A stretch of DNA of 57,548 nt from DSNY01 sp016861185 (GTDB lineage Bacteria; Pseudomonadota; Gammaproteobacteria; Burkholderiales; Burkholderiaceae_F): assembly GCA_030263275.1 (NCBI GenBank), contig SZOR01000013.1, positions 1 through 57,548 of the forward strand, in the 5' to 3' direction. Within the stretch, counting starts at the first letter, position 1, and each line of letters opens with the position of its first letter. Positions 24,806-35,315 of the stretch are shown here, piece after piece. The notes under the pieces are model-generated. The model worked only from the letters and a program-made list of their open reading frames with translations. It was not told the origin of the DNA and did no database searches. The translations under genes were made by a program, and so were the position numbers.

Positions 24806-25135
24806 CTACTTGCGGTGCGTCAGCGGGCCGGGCAGCGAGGCGTAGTACGCAGCAAGGTCCTGCATGTCCTTCTTGGACAGCGGCTTGGCGATACCGCCCA
24901 TGATCGGGTTCTTGCGCGCACCGGTCTGGTAGTCGAGCAGCGCCTTCGCGAGGTAGTCGGGGTACTGACCGGCGATCTTCGGATAGCCCGGATCGATCGG
25001 CGACTTGCCGTCCTTGCCGTGGCACGCCGCGCACTGCGTGTCGCCGATCTTGCGCCCGGCTTCGACGTCGGCCGCGCAGGCCGTTCCGGTCAGGCCGGCC
25101 GCGATCGCCGCCAGCACCAGCATTGTCTTGCTCAT
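24806..25135 (-). CDS. Periplasmic class I cytochrome c (short)
   Basis: 109 residues. Signal peptide MSKTMLVLAAIAAGLTGTACAA, haem motif CAACH, and the axial methionine in NPIMGGIAKPLSKKDMQDLAAYYASL. It is a c4/c5-like soluble electron carrier. It lies 20 bp downstream of a related cytochrome gene, and both probably share a transcript ended by the hairpin at 24767-24786. Confidence 0.92.
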   Translation of the reverse strand: MSKTMLVLAAIAAGLTGTACAADVEAGRKIGDTQCAACHGKDGKSPIDPGYPKIAGQYPDYLAKALLDYQTGARKNPIMGGIAKPLSKKDMQDLAAYYASLPGPLTHRK

Positions 25136-25155
25136 CGTGTGCTTCCGTTGCCGCG

Positions 25156-25506
25156 TCACTTCGCCGCCTCCGAGCCGCGCGCCGCGTAGTACGCGGCGAT
25201 GTCGGCGATCTGCTGATCGGTCAGGCCCTTGGCGATCGCCTGCATCGTCGGATGATCGCGCTCGCCCTTCTTGTAGCCCTGCAGGGCCGCTTCGAGGTAC
25301 TTGGCCGACTGCCCGCCGATCTTCGGCACGCGATAGACGCGCGGGAACGACGCCTGGTAGCCGGGAATCGTGTGGCAGCCCGTGCACATCGAAATGTGCG
25401 GTTTGGCCGCATCGGCATTGCCCGCGGCCGGTGCCGGCTGCTGCCCGTAGGCGGTCGCGGCTGCGGCGAGCGCCGCCGCCGCGCACAGGAACCGTGTGCT
25501 GTTCAT
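25156..25506 (-). CDS. Periplasmic class I cytochrome c
   Basis: 116 residues with a signal peptide ending at ATAYGQ, haem motif CTGCH, and methionine ligand in HPTMQAIAKGLTDQQIADIAAYYAAR. It resembles the neighbouring cytochrome over the C-terminal half, so the two probably arose by duplication and may act together like the two halves of a c4 cytochrome. Confidence 0.92.
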   Translation of the reverse strand: MNSTRFLCAAAALAAAATAYGQQPAPAAGNADAAKPHISMCTGCHTIPGYQASFPRVYRVPKIGGQSAKYLEAALQGYKKGERDHPTMQAIAKGLTDQQIADIAAYYAARGSEAAK

Positions 25507-25639
25507 CGAAATCGTGTCTCCTCTTGCTTCGTATCGACGCGACCCGGCACACCGCGCCGACCCGCCAAAAAAGCGGGCGGATTCTAACGGAGCGCGAACG
25601 CACGCGTCCATCGCGGCAAGGGTTCCCGCGTTCGCTGCT

Positions 25640-25645
25640 TATACT
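25640..25645 (+). promoter_or_regulatory. Candidate -10 box (TATACT) for the MoxR gene
   Basis: TATACT lies 31 bp before the ATG at 25676, in the 169-bp gap between divergent genes. No good -35 is visible. Confidence 0.4.
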
Positions 25646-25675
25646 GCCCGCTCTTTGCCGTCGTTCAGAGCCACG

Positions 25676-26539
25676 ATGCCGATCGCCAACCCGCCCGCCC
25701 GCTTCGCCGGAACCGACACCTACGTCGCTACCGACGATCTGAAGCTCGCCGTCAACGCCGCCCTGACCCTGCAGCGTCCGCTGCTGATCAAGGGCGAACC
25801 GGGCACCGGCAAGACGATGCTCGCCGAGGAGGTCGCGCGTGCGCTCGACATGCCGCTGCTCGCGTGGCACATCAAGAGCACCACCAAGGCGCAGCAGGGA
25901 CTGTACGAATACGACGCGGTGAGCCGGCTGCGCGACTCGCAGCTCGGCGACGACCGCGTGCACGACATCGCCAATTACATCGTGCGCGGCGTGCTGTGGC
26001 AGGCGTTCGAGCAGGACCGCCCGAGCGTGCTGCTGATCGACGAGATCGACAAGGCCGACATCGAGTTCCCGAACGACCTGCTGCGCGAACTCGACCGCAT
26101 GGAGTTCTACGTCTACGAGACGCGCCAGACGATCCGCGCGAAGCACCGCCCGCTGGTGGTGATCACGTCGAACAACGAAAAGGAGCTGCCCGACGCCTTC
26201 CTGCGCCGCTGCTTCTTCCACTACATCAGGTTCCCGGACAAGGAGACGATGCAGGCGATCGTCGACGTGCACTTCCCCGGGCTGCGGCGCGAACTGCTCG
26301 CCAATGCGATGGCGACCTTCTTCGCGATCCGCGAGTTGCCCGGGCTGAAGAAGAAGCCGTCGACCTCCGAGCTGCTCGACTGGCTGAAGCTGCTGGTCGC
26401 CGAGCAGATCCCGGCCGAGGCGCTGCGCTCGAAGGACGACAAGCTGTTCGTCCCGCCGCTGGCCGGCGCGCTGCTGAAGAACGAGCAGGACATGCACCTG
26501 TTCGAGCGGCTCGTCTTCATGGCCAGGCACAACCGGTAG
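25676..26539 (+). CDS. MoxR-family AAA+ ATPase
   Basis: 287 residues. Walker A GEPGTGKT (40-47), Walker B VLLIDEID (118-125), sensor 1 region VVITSNNEKELPDAFLRRC. MoxR ATPases act as chaperone-like remodelers, usually with a von Willebrand factor A protein; such a gene is at 27878, two genes downstream. Unlike most pairs, a GNAT and a GFA gene flanked by repeats lie between. An alternative upstream start (25496) is antisense to the cytochrome. Confidence 0.93.
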   Translation: MPIANPPARFAGTDTYVATDDLKLAVNAALTLQRPLLIKGEPGTGKTMLAEEVARALDMPLLAWHIKSTTKAQQGLYEYDAVSRLRDSQLGDDRVHDIANYIVRGVLWQAFEQDRPSVLLIDEIDKADIEFPNDLLRELDRMEFYVYETRQTIRAKHRPLVVITSNNEKELPDAFLRRCFFHYIRFPDKETMQAIVDVHFPGLRRELLANAMATFFAIRELPGLKKKPSTSELLDWLKLLVAEQIPAEALRSKDDKLFVPPLAGALLKNEQDMHLFERLVFMARHNR

Positions 26540-26659
26540 GTTGCGGACGGGGTGCGGGGTCTCGCGATGAAATGCGATCTCGGCCGCCGCAACCTAGGCT
26601 CGCGTTCGACGCGGACTGCGCGACGCTGCGCACGCGCGGCCGGTCAACGCTCGTTGGGT

Positions 26660-26690
26660 CGTCGCCCCGGCGGAGGCCGGGGCCCAATTG
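26660..26690. repeat. Family C repeat, copy 2 (inverted)
   Basis: Exact inverse complement of 11448-11478 over 31 bp. It lies between the MoxR gene and the GNAT gene. Confidence 0.85.
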
Positions 26691-26703
26691 ACGCTTTGCG
26701 GAG

Positions 26704-27414
26704 ATGAACACACCGCAGCCGGTCACCCTCGAAGGCCACGGCGTGCGGCTGGAGCCGCTCGCGCGCGAGCATCACGACGGGCTCGTCGCCGCGGCGAGCG
26801 ACGGCGAGCTGTGGAAGCTGTGGTTCACGTCGGTGCCGACGCCGCAGGAGACGCATGCGTACCTCTCGGCCGCGCTGGCAGGCCGGGAAGCCGGCCACAT
26901 GCTCCCGTGGGCGGTGCGCGATCTCGCCAGCGGAACGATCGTCGGCTCGACGCGCTATCACGACATCGTGCCCGCGATCGACCGCGTCGAGATCGGCTAC
27001 ACCTGGTACGCGCGCCGTTGCCAGAAGACGCACGTCAACACCGCGTGCAAGCTGCTGCTGCTCGCGCACGCGTTCGAGTCGCTCGGCTGCAAGGCCGTCG
27101 GCTTCCGCACGGACAACTTCAACTTCGCTTCGCAATCGGCGATCGAAGCACTCGGCGCGAAAAAGGACGGTGTGATCCGCCATCACCAGGCGCGCCGCGA
27201 CGGCACCGTACGCGACACCGTGATGTACAGCATCCTCGCCGGCGAATGGCCCGACGTGAAACGTCACCTCGAGCTGCGGCTGGCGCGACACTCCCCTCGC
27301 CCGCATCAGCGGGACCAGCCCGTAGGGCGCAGGACGCCGCGCAGCGGCGGTCCCGACCCCGGCGAAGGCCGGGGGAGGGATGGGCCAAAAGGCCCACAGA
27401 GGGGCCGGGGGTGA
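26704..27414 (+). CDS. GNAT-family N-acetyltransferase with repeat-coded C-terminus
   Basis: 236 residues. Residues 1-195 match the RimJ/RimL-like GNAT fold (VRLEPLAREHHDGL; IVGSTRYHDIVPAIDRVEIGYTWYA; NTACKLLLLAHAFESLGCKAVGFRTD). The last 40 or so residues (from about HSPRPHQRDQPVG) are basic, low-complexity and encoded by the palindromic repeat at 27298-27418, so the native stop was probably lost when the element inserted. It would acetylate an amine on an amino acid, peptide or small molecule. Confidence 0.88.
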   Translation: MNTPQPVTLEGHGVRLEPLAREHHDGLVAAASDGELWKLWFTSVPTPQETHAYLSAALAGREAGHMLPWAVRDLASGTIVGSTRYHDIVPAIDRVEIGYTWYARRCQKTHVNTACKLLLLAHAFESLGCKAVGFRTDNFNFASQSAIEALGAKKDGVIRHHQARRDGTVRDTVMYSILAGEWPDVKRHLELRLARHSPRPHQRDQPVGRRTPRSGGPDPGEGRGRDGPKGPQRGRG

Positions 27415-27418
27415 GGGC
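27298..27418. repeat. Family B long palindromic element
   Basis: About 120 bp. Bases 27311-27356 match the inverse complement of 50632-50677 at 45 of 46 positions, and the flanks are also related. It forms the 3' end of the GNAT gene and ends directly before the ATG of the next gene, supplying its GAGGG ribosome site. Confidence 0.85.
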
Positions 27419-27868
27419 ATGCTCTATCGCGGCACCTACGAAGGCGGCTGTTTCTGCGGCGCGATCCGCTATCGCTTCGAAGACGTGTTCGATGCCGGCT
27501 ACTGCCACTGTTCGATCTGCCGCCGCACGTCGGGCGCACCGGTGATCGCATGGGTCAATTCGCCGCGTGCGGCGTTTCGCGTGTTGCAGGGTTCGCCGCG
27601 TTTAGTCGCTACGTCGGCTGACTTCCAGCGCGCGTTCTGCGATCAGTGCGGCACGCTGATGTGGACCGAGAGCATCGACCCGGCGCGCTGGGACATGGTG
27701 TCGGTGCACCACGGCACGATCGACCGCGCGGCAGAGATCGAGCCTGCGGTCCACATCTGCCACGACGACCGGCTGCCGTGGCTGCGTATCGACGACGTGC
27801 TTCCGCGGGCGCCGGACAGCCGGCCGCCGCACCCGGGCGGGCGCGGCGATCCGCGCTGGCAGGCGTAA
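27419..27868 (+). CDS. GFA-domain protein (glutathione-dependent formaldehyde-activating-like)
   Basis: 149 residues. Zinc ligands are in GGCFCGAIRY, YCHCSICRRTSGAP and FCDQCGTLMW, the CENP-V/GFA pattern. Most members are small zinc proteins of unknown substrate. The start at 27419 directly follows a repeat element; the frame is open 13 codons earlier inside it. It lies 9 bp before the VWA gene. Confidence 0.92.
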   Translation: MLYRGTYEGGCFCGAIRYRFEDVFDAGYCHCSICRRTSGAPVIAWVNSPRAAFRVLQGSPRLVATSADFQRAFCDQCGTLMWTESIDPARWDMVSVHHGTIDRAAEIEPAVHICHDDRLPWLRIDDVLPRAPDSRPPHPGGRGDPRWQA

Positions 27869-27877
27869 TCTCGCGTC

Positions 27878-29050
27878 ATGCTGATCAACTTCTTCTACCA
27901 CCTGCGCGCCGCGCGGCTGCCGGTGTCGATCAAGGAGCTGCTGACGCTGCTCGAAGCGTTGAAGAAGGACGTCATTCGGCCGTCGATCGACGACTTCTAC
28001 TTCCTGTCGCGCGCCGCGCTGGTCAAGGACGAAGCGCACTACGACAAGTTCGACCGCGCGTTCGGCGAGTTCTTCCGCGGCGTGCAGACAACGCTCGGCA
28101 TCACGAAGGAGATCCCCGACGAGTGGTTCAAGCAGTTGCTCGAACGCGCGTTCTCGCCCGAGGAGCTGGCGAAGCTGGAGAAGCTCGGCTTCGACAAGCT
28201 GATGGAGGAGTTCCGCAAGCGGCTCGAAGAGCAGGACGGCGCGCACCACGGCGGCAACAAGTGGATCGGCACGGGCGGCACGTCGCCGTTCGGCGCCGGC
28301 GGCGCGCATCCGGAAGGCATCCGCGTCGGCGGACCTTCGTCGGGCGGCAAGAGCGCGGTCAAGGTGTGGGAGGCGCGCGCCTACCGCGACTACGACGACC
28401 AGGTCGAAGTCGGCACGCGCAACATCAAGGTCGCGCTGCGCAGGCTGCGCCGCTTCGCGCGTGAGGGCGCCGACCTCGAACTGGACATGCACGACACGAT
28501 CGAGTCGACCGCGAAAAACGCCGGCTGGCTCGACCTGAAGCTCGTTCCGGAACGGCACAACGCCGTGAAGGTACTGATGCTGCTCGACGTCGGCGGCACG
28601 ATGGACGAGCACATCAAGCGGGTCGAGGAGCTGTTTTCGGCGACCAAGGCCGAGTTCAAGCACCTCGAGTTCTACTACTTCCACAACTGCGTCTACGAAT
28701 ACCTCTGGCGCAACAACCGCCGCCGCTTCGCCGAGAAGTTCGACACCTGGGACGTGCTGCGCAAGTACAACCCGGACTACAAGCTGATCTTCGTCGGCGA
28801 CGCGACGATGAGCCCGTACGAGATCCTGCAGCCCGGCGGCAGCGTCGAGCACAACAACCCCGAGGCGGGCGCCGTCTGGCTGCAGCGTCTCACGCACCAC
28901 TTCCCGAAACACGTCTGGATCAACCCCGAGCCCGAGGGGCTGTGGCAGTACCGCCAGTCGATCTCGCTGGTCAGCCAGCTCGTCGGCGGCCGGATGTTCC
29001 CGCTGACCCTCGAGGGCCTGACCCGCGCAATGCGGCAGTTGAGCAAGTGA
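27878..29050 (+). CDS. VWA-domain protein, CoxE-like
   Basis: 390 residues, starting MLINFFYHLRAARLPVSIKELLTLL. A glycine-rich linker (about 125-160) precedes the VWA-like domain. Where a MIDAS motif DxSxS is expected the protein has LLDVGGTMDEHIKRVEELF, so metal binding may be altered. YFHNCVYEYLW and IFVGDATMSPYEI follow. It is the usual partner of MoxR ATPases; the MoxR gene is 1.3 kb upstream. Confidence 0.9.
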   Translation: MLINFFYHLRAARLPVSIKELLTLLEALKKDVIRPSIDDFYFLSRAALVKDEAHYDKFDRAFGEFFRGVQTTLGITKEIPDEWFKQLLERAFSPEELAKLEKLGFDKLMEEFRKRLEEQDGAHHGGNKWIGTGGTSPFGAGGAHPEGIRVGGPSSGGKSAVKVWEARAYRDYDDQVEVGTRNIKVALRRLRRFAREGADLELDMHDTIESTAKNAGWLDLKLVPERHNAVKVLMLLDVGGTMDEHIKRVEELFSATKAEFKHLEFYYFHNCVYEYLWRNNRRRFAEKFDTWDVLRKYNPDYKLIFVGDATMSPYEILQPGGSVEHNNPEAGAVWLQRLTHHFPKHVWINPEPEGLWQYRQSISLVSQLVGGRMFPLTLEGLTRAMRQLSK

Positions 29051-29371
29051 CGCGGCCATTCGCGGGCATCGCGCAACCGCGCGGCTGAGGAACGCGAACG
29101 GCCCCGGTCGGCGGACGCTCGAACCGGCCGCGGCGCGATCTGCCAAGCTGCCCGGCGGCATCACCGCTGGCAGCGCGCACTTGGTCGCTGCGATGGCGGA
29201 AGCAACCGTGGCGCCGCGGCCGTTCCCGCATTCGGGAAGAACCGAAGAACGAACGCCCGAGGCTGCCCGCGCGCCACTGCACGGCTACACTCGAATCGAG
29301 CCGCCGCGTCGGCGACCCGGATGCGTACGGCTCACGACGCCGTTTCCCCACGCTCCCGAAGGAGTATCCCG
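29051..29371. other. Gene-free interval
   Basis: About 320 bp without a convincing gene or repeat. TACACT at 29286-29291 is a possible -10 for the next gene, but no -35 matches. Open frames here are short and look like high-GC noise. Confidence 0.5.
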
Positions 29372-29653
29372 ATGGCGACTTATCTGATGTTCGGCCACTA
29401 CTCGAGCGAAGGCATCAAGGGCATCAGCGCGAAGCGCACCGACAAGGCCGCGGCCGTACTGCGACGCCTGGGCGGCGAGATGAAGGCAGGCTACGCCCTG
29501 CTGGGCGATGTCGATCTGGTGTTGGTCGTCGACCTGCCCGACAACGAGGCCGCGATGCGGGCCTCCGTGGAACTGGGCAAGCTGACGGGGATCGGATTCA
29601 GCACGGCCCCGGCCATCACGGTCAAGGAGTTCGATCGACTGTTCGCCAAGTGA
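29372..29653 (+). CDS. GYD-domain protein
   Basis: 93 residues, starting MATYLMFGHYSSEGIKGISAKRTDKA. The GYD family has the core LGGEMKAGYALLGDVDLVLVVDLPD and KLTGIGFSTAPAITVKEFD; it is a small ferredoxin-like alpha/beta fold of unknown function. AAGGAG lies 11 bp before the ATG. Confidence 0.9.
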   Translation: MATYLMFGHYSSEGIKGISAKRTDKAAAVLRRLGGEMKAGYALLGDVDLVLVVDLPDNEAAMRASVELGKLTGIGFSTAPAITVKEFDRLFAK

Positions 29654-29711
29654 CGGCGCAGTCGGGGCTCGTGCCGAGCTGTGCGTTGCGACGCCCCGGG
29701 CGGGTGGTTCG

Positions 29712-30833
29712 ATGAACCGACCACGGCTGCGCCTGGCGACGCCCGCACGCATGGCCGCGGCGCTGCTGGTGGTCGTCTTCGTCGCGCAGCTGGCGGTGAT
29801 GCTGACGCTGCACGAGTTGCTCGACATCGACCGCCAGCCGCGCTGGATCGAGCTGCTGCTCGACGCCGGCGCGCTGACGCTGCTGGTGTCGCTGTTCGTC
29901 GTGCTCGGGCTGGTCCGACCGCTGCAGATCGCGCTTCAGCGCGAGCGGAGCAAGGCGCGCATCGTGCTCGATCACGCGAGCGAGGGGATCATCACGATCG
30001 ACCAGCGCGGCACGATCCTCGCCTTCAATCGCGCCGCCGAGGAGCTTTTCGGCTTCGCAGCCGCGGAGGCGGTCGGCCGCAACATCAGTCTCATCGTTCC
30101 GGGCCCGGACAAGGACCGGCACGACGGCTACCTGCGGCGCTACCTGGAAACGAATCACGGGCGGGTCGTCAACACACGGCGGCGCGTGCACGCGCAGCGC
30201 CGCGACGGGACCGTGTTCCCCGTCGAGATGTCGATGAGCGAAGTCAAGGTGCCTGACGGCCGGCTCTTCACCGCGATCATCCAGGACGTGACGGAGCGTC
30301 AGGCGATGGAGGCACGCATTCAATACCTCGCCTATCACGACCCCCTGACCGGGCTGGCGAATCGCGCGCTGTACTACGACCGGCTGACGCACGCGCTCGC
30401 GTTGGCTCATCGCGAGCGGCGCAAGGTCGGGCTGCTGGTGCTCGACCTGGACGGCTTCAAGCCGATCAACGACCGCTACGGCCACCAGGCCGGCGACGAA
30501 CTGCTACGCCGCATCGCGGACCGCCTGCGCACCTTCGTGCGCGAGTCGGACACGGTAGCGCGGCTCGGCGGAGACGAGTTCACGATCGTCCTGTCGTCGA
30601 TCACCGACCGCCGCGACGCCGAGGAGGGCGCCCGCCGCGTCGCCGCGCTGGTCGAAGCGCCGTGCACACTGGCGCAGGGAGCGGCGACGCTCGGCGCCAG
30701 CATCGGCCTCGCGGTGTTTCCGGACGACGCACGCGACCCGGACGAGCTGGGGCGCATCGCCGACGAGCGGATGTATGCCGCGAAAGCGCGGCGCAAGGCG
30801 GCCTGGATCGCCCACGTCGACGCGCCGGGCTGA
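29712..30833 (+). CDS. PAS-GGDEF diguanylate cyclase
   Basis: 373 residues. Two membrane spans (about 14-34 and 50-70) are followed by a PAS domain (about 85-195; ITIDQRGTILAFNRAAEELFG) and a GGDEF domain (about 205-365). The active site GGDEF (286-290) is intact and RxxD lies five residues before it (RESD), so product inhibition by c-di-GMP is likely. It makes c-di-GMP at the inner membrane. It converges with the PulE-type ATPase gene, 34 bp away. Confidence 0.94.
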   Translation: MNRPRLRLATPARMAAALLVVVFVAQLAVMLTLHELLDIDRQPRWIELLLDAGALTLLVSLFVVLGLVRPLQIALQRERSKARIVLDHASEGIITIDQRGTILAFNRAAEELFGFAAAEAVGRNISLIVPGPDKDRHDGYLRRYLETNHGRVVNTRRRVHAQRRDGTVFPVEMSMSEVKVPDGRLFTAIIQDVTERQAMEARIQYLAYHDPLTGLANRALYYDRLTHALALAHRERRKVGLLVLDLDGFKPINDRYGHQAGDELLRRIADRLRTFVRESDTVARLGGDEFTIVLSSITDRRDAEEGARRVAALVEAPCTLAQGAATLGASIGLAVFPDDARDPDELGRIADERMYAAKARRKAAWIAHVDAPG

Positions 30834-30867
30834 TCGTGTGCGCGGCCGGTCCGATCCGGCCAGGTGT

Positions 30868-32670
<1,803 letters not shown>

Positions 32671-32710
32671 CGGGACGATCGAGCCGCGGCCGGAGCGGCA
32701 CAGGGCGACA

Positions 32711-35149
32711 TCACGCGGCCGGCGCGTAGCGTGCGGCCATTTCCTCGCGGCGCTTGGGCATCTTCTCGAACTCGCCGACCACACCGTCGACCGCGCGCTT
32801 GGTGAGCGGCGTGGCCTCGAGCGCCTTCAGCTTGCCGCGCTTCAGGTAGTTCTTGATCAGGTCGGGCGGCATCACGTGCGCGTTCTTCTCGCGGTCCGAG
32901 CTGAACAGGAACAGCGTGCGCAGCGGGCTGATCCAGCGCAGCCGCGCCTTGACCATCTCCTTGCCGTTCCACATGCTGAACCAGGTACCGCGCTGCCAGC
33001 TCGCAATCTCCTCGTCGAGCCGTGCTTCCTCGACGCGATCGAGCGGCCCGATATCGGTCACCGGGTCCGGCACCTTCAGCTCGGCGTCGTGTTCGGCCGC
33101 GGCGCGCATCAACGCGCCGGTGGACACGCGTACGCCGCCCGCGACCGTCGTGATCGGGAACGTGCCGGTCAACTGCATGCCGTCGAGCCGCGCGCGCAAC
33201 TCGGTCGTCGCCAGCGACGACTTGATGTAGCGCGCCTGGTCGACCGGCTTGACCGCCATCGCGTGCGATTCCATCAGCTGCTTGAAGAACTCGTTCTGCT
33301 CGCGCTCGGCCATGCGGATCAGCGCCAGGCCGTCGCGCATCACGCGCGACAGGTTCGGGATCAGCTCGACCAGCCGGCGGCGGTCGTCGGCGGAGGCCTT
33401 CGGCTGGACGCTCCACACCATGTCGTGGATCGCCTCGCGGAAGCGCTTGGAGAAGCCCGGCGTTTGCTCGTCGCGCAGCGTGGCGGTGACCAGCACCTGC
33501 ACCCAGGGCCCGATCAGGAAGTCGCGCAGGTAGGGCTCCAGCTCGACCTTCTCGAACGCGCGCCGCACCTGGATCGTCGTGTTGATCGCGAGGATCTCGC
33601 GCTTCTCGGCCTCCTCCAGCGCGCGCTTGGCGCGCGCCACCGGATCGCTGTCGCGCGGCGAGATGTCGCCGACGAAGTTCTCGAATTCGCCGAGGAGCTT
33701 CTCGAAGACCGCGACGTCCTTGTCGAACTTCTGCAGCACCTCGCGGACGATGCGGTCGACCTCGCTCCGGTAGCGCTCGTTCTCGTCGCCGTACGGCTCC
33801 CAGCCGACGGCGGTGCTGGCGATGCGGTCGATCAGCCGGCGCGCCGGGTGCGTGCTCGAGGCGAAGAAGTCGGCGTCGAGCAGCGCCGCCTTCAGCACCG
33901 GGAACTGCAGCCGCGAGATCAGCGCCTTGATCTCGGCCGGCACCTGCTTGTCCTGCAGCACGTGGTCGAACAGCATGCCGACGATCTCGATCGTCAGCTT
34001 GTCGACGGTGCGGTTGGACTTGTCGACCAGGTGCTCGCGCCAGGTGTTGATCGAACCGGCCGCGGTGCCGGCGAAGGCCGCACCGTGGACGCCTTCGAGG
34101 CCCAACTGCTGCAGCTCACCGATCGCTTCGAGCAGCGGCGCTTCGGCCGGGCCGACCTGCGGCATCGGCGGCAGCCGCATGTCGCGCGCGTTGGACTGCA
34201 GGCGCGTGAGCAGGTTGTTCAGCGCCACGCTCGGATCGAAGATCGCCGCGGCCATCGCGCGCGGCATGCCGCCGACCGTGCCCGGCGCGGCACCCGCCAT
34301 CGCGCCCGGCATGCCCTGCGGGCCGTAGCCCGGGTAGCCCGGGATCGTCGTCGGGGCAGCGCCCGGCTGCGTCGCCGCCCCGGACTCGCTCCGGGGCTCG
34401 ACGTGCGCGCCGCCGGGGAGGCCGACGCCGCGCGCCGCCGCCTGCCGCGCCGCCATCTCGCGCCGGATCAGCTTGGCGTCGAGCCCGTGCCGCGCGAAGT
34501 GCTCGAGCAGCGCGGTGTGGATGCGGCCGATCTCCTCGGCGAGCGGCTTCTCGAAGACGCTAAGGTAGAAGTCCCACGCTTCGGTGTGCAGCGCAAGGTC
34601 CTCGGCAGCGTCGAGCAGCGCCCGCATGAAAACTTCCGGGCCGAAGGGGTTCTCCGCGGTGCGCAGCGCGCTGCGGCCGGTCAGGTGCTGGACGATCACC
34701 TGCAGATCGCGCAGCTGCTCCTCGATGACGCCGCGCATCTTGCCCGCGGCGCGATCGACGATCACGCCGTGCGCGGTGGTGACCGCGTCGACCAGCGTCA
34801 GCATCTCGGCGCTGACCTGTCCGACCGTGTTCGCCGGCGCGTGCTGCGCCATCACTTCGGTCAGCGCCGCGTCCTGGTGTTCCTTCAGATGCGACAGGAA
34901 CGCGTGGCGCAGGTCCGACCCTTTCGTCGACAGCAGCCGCTGCACCAGCGGCGAGCCGACGTTGAAGTCCCATTTCGCGTTGAGCTCTTCGAGCACCGCC
35001 CGGCAGATCGAATCGAAGGCGTTGCCGATCAGCTCGATCGCGATCGCCAGCCCCGAGCGCATCAGCGCGGAGGCCTGCGCGGCAGACAGGTACGGCAGGG
35101 TACCCGGCGCTTTCGCCGTCGCGGACTGGGCGAGCGGGTTGAAATCCAT
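32711..35149 (-). CDS. DUF1631 family protein (copy A)
   Basis: 812 residues. DUF1631 family: conserved N-terminal helical region, a proline/glycine-rich linker (about 250-305, PGYPGYGPQGMPGAMAG), then VDKLTIEIVGMLFDHVLQD and LISRLQFPVLKAALLD. The end carries RLRWISPLRTLFLFSS, resembling the small beta-domain seen at the end of these proteins. Function is unproven; family members are often near c-di-GMP genes. A strong promoter (35202-35229) lies upstream. Paralogue at 36156. Confidence 0.88.
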   Translation of the reverse strand: MDFNPLAQSATAKAPGTLPYLSAAQASALMRSGLAIAIELIGNAFDSICRAVLEELNAKWDFNVGSPLVQRLLSTKGSDLRHAFLSHLKEHQDAALTEVMAQHAPANTVGQVSAEMLTLVDAVTTAHGVIVDRAAGKMRGVIEEQLRDLQVIVQHLTGRSALRTAENPFGPEVFMRALLDAAEDLALHTEAWDFYLSVFEKPLAEEIGRIHTALLEHFARHGLDAKLIRREMAARQAAARGVGLPGGAHVEPRSESGAATQPGAAPTTIPGYPGYGPQGMPGAMAGAAPGTVGGMPRAMAAAIFDPSVALNNLLTRLQSNARDMRLPPMPQVGPAEAPLLEAIGELQQLGLEGVHGAAFAGTAAGSINTWREHLVDKSNRTVDKLTIEIVGMLFDHVLQDKQVPAEIKALISRLQFPVLKAALLDADFFASSTHPARRLIDRIASTAVGWEPYGDENERYRSEVDRIVREVLQKFDKDVAVFEKLLGEFENFVGDISPRDSDPVARAKRALEEAEKREILAINTTIQVRRAFEKVELEPYLRDFLIGPWVQVLVTATLRDEQTPGFSKRFREAIHDMVWSVQPKASADDRRRLVELIPNLSRVMRDGLALIRMAEREQNEFFKQLMESHAMAVKPVDQARYIKSSLATTELRARLDGMQLTGTFPITTVAGGVRVSTGALMRAAAEHDAELKVPDPVTDIGPLDRVEEARLDEEIASWQRGTWFSMWNGKEMVKARLRWISPLRTLFLFSSDREKNAHVMPPDLIKNYLKRGKLKALEATPLTKRAVDGVVGEFEKMPKRREEMAARYAPAA

Positions 35150-35201
35150 GCGTTACGGATGCAAGCGACGCAGCGGGCGCGCGGGAAGCGCCCCAGCGGG
35201 G

Positions 35202-35229
35202 ACTCTAGTCACCCCCGGAACCCTGTCAA
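35202..35229 (-). promoter_or_regulatory. Promoter for DUF1631 copy A
   Basis: On the minus strand -35 is TTGACA (35224-35229, perfect) and -10 is TAGAGT (35202-35207), 16 bp apart and 53 bp before the ATG. Confidence 0.6.
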
Positions 35230-35315
35230 GCGAGAATATCCACCCCTCCGCGGTACCAAGTCCGAGGATCGGAGCGCAGGCCGCGATCCGGTTGCCGGTC
35301 TGTACGGCCACGGCC

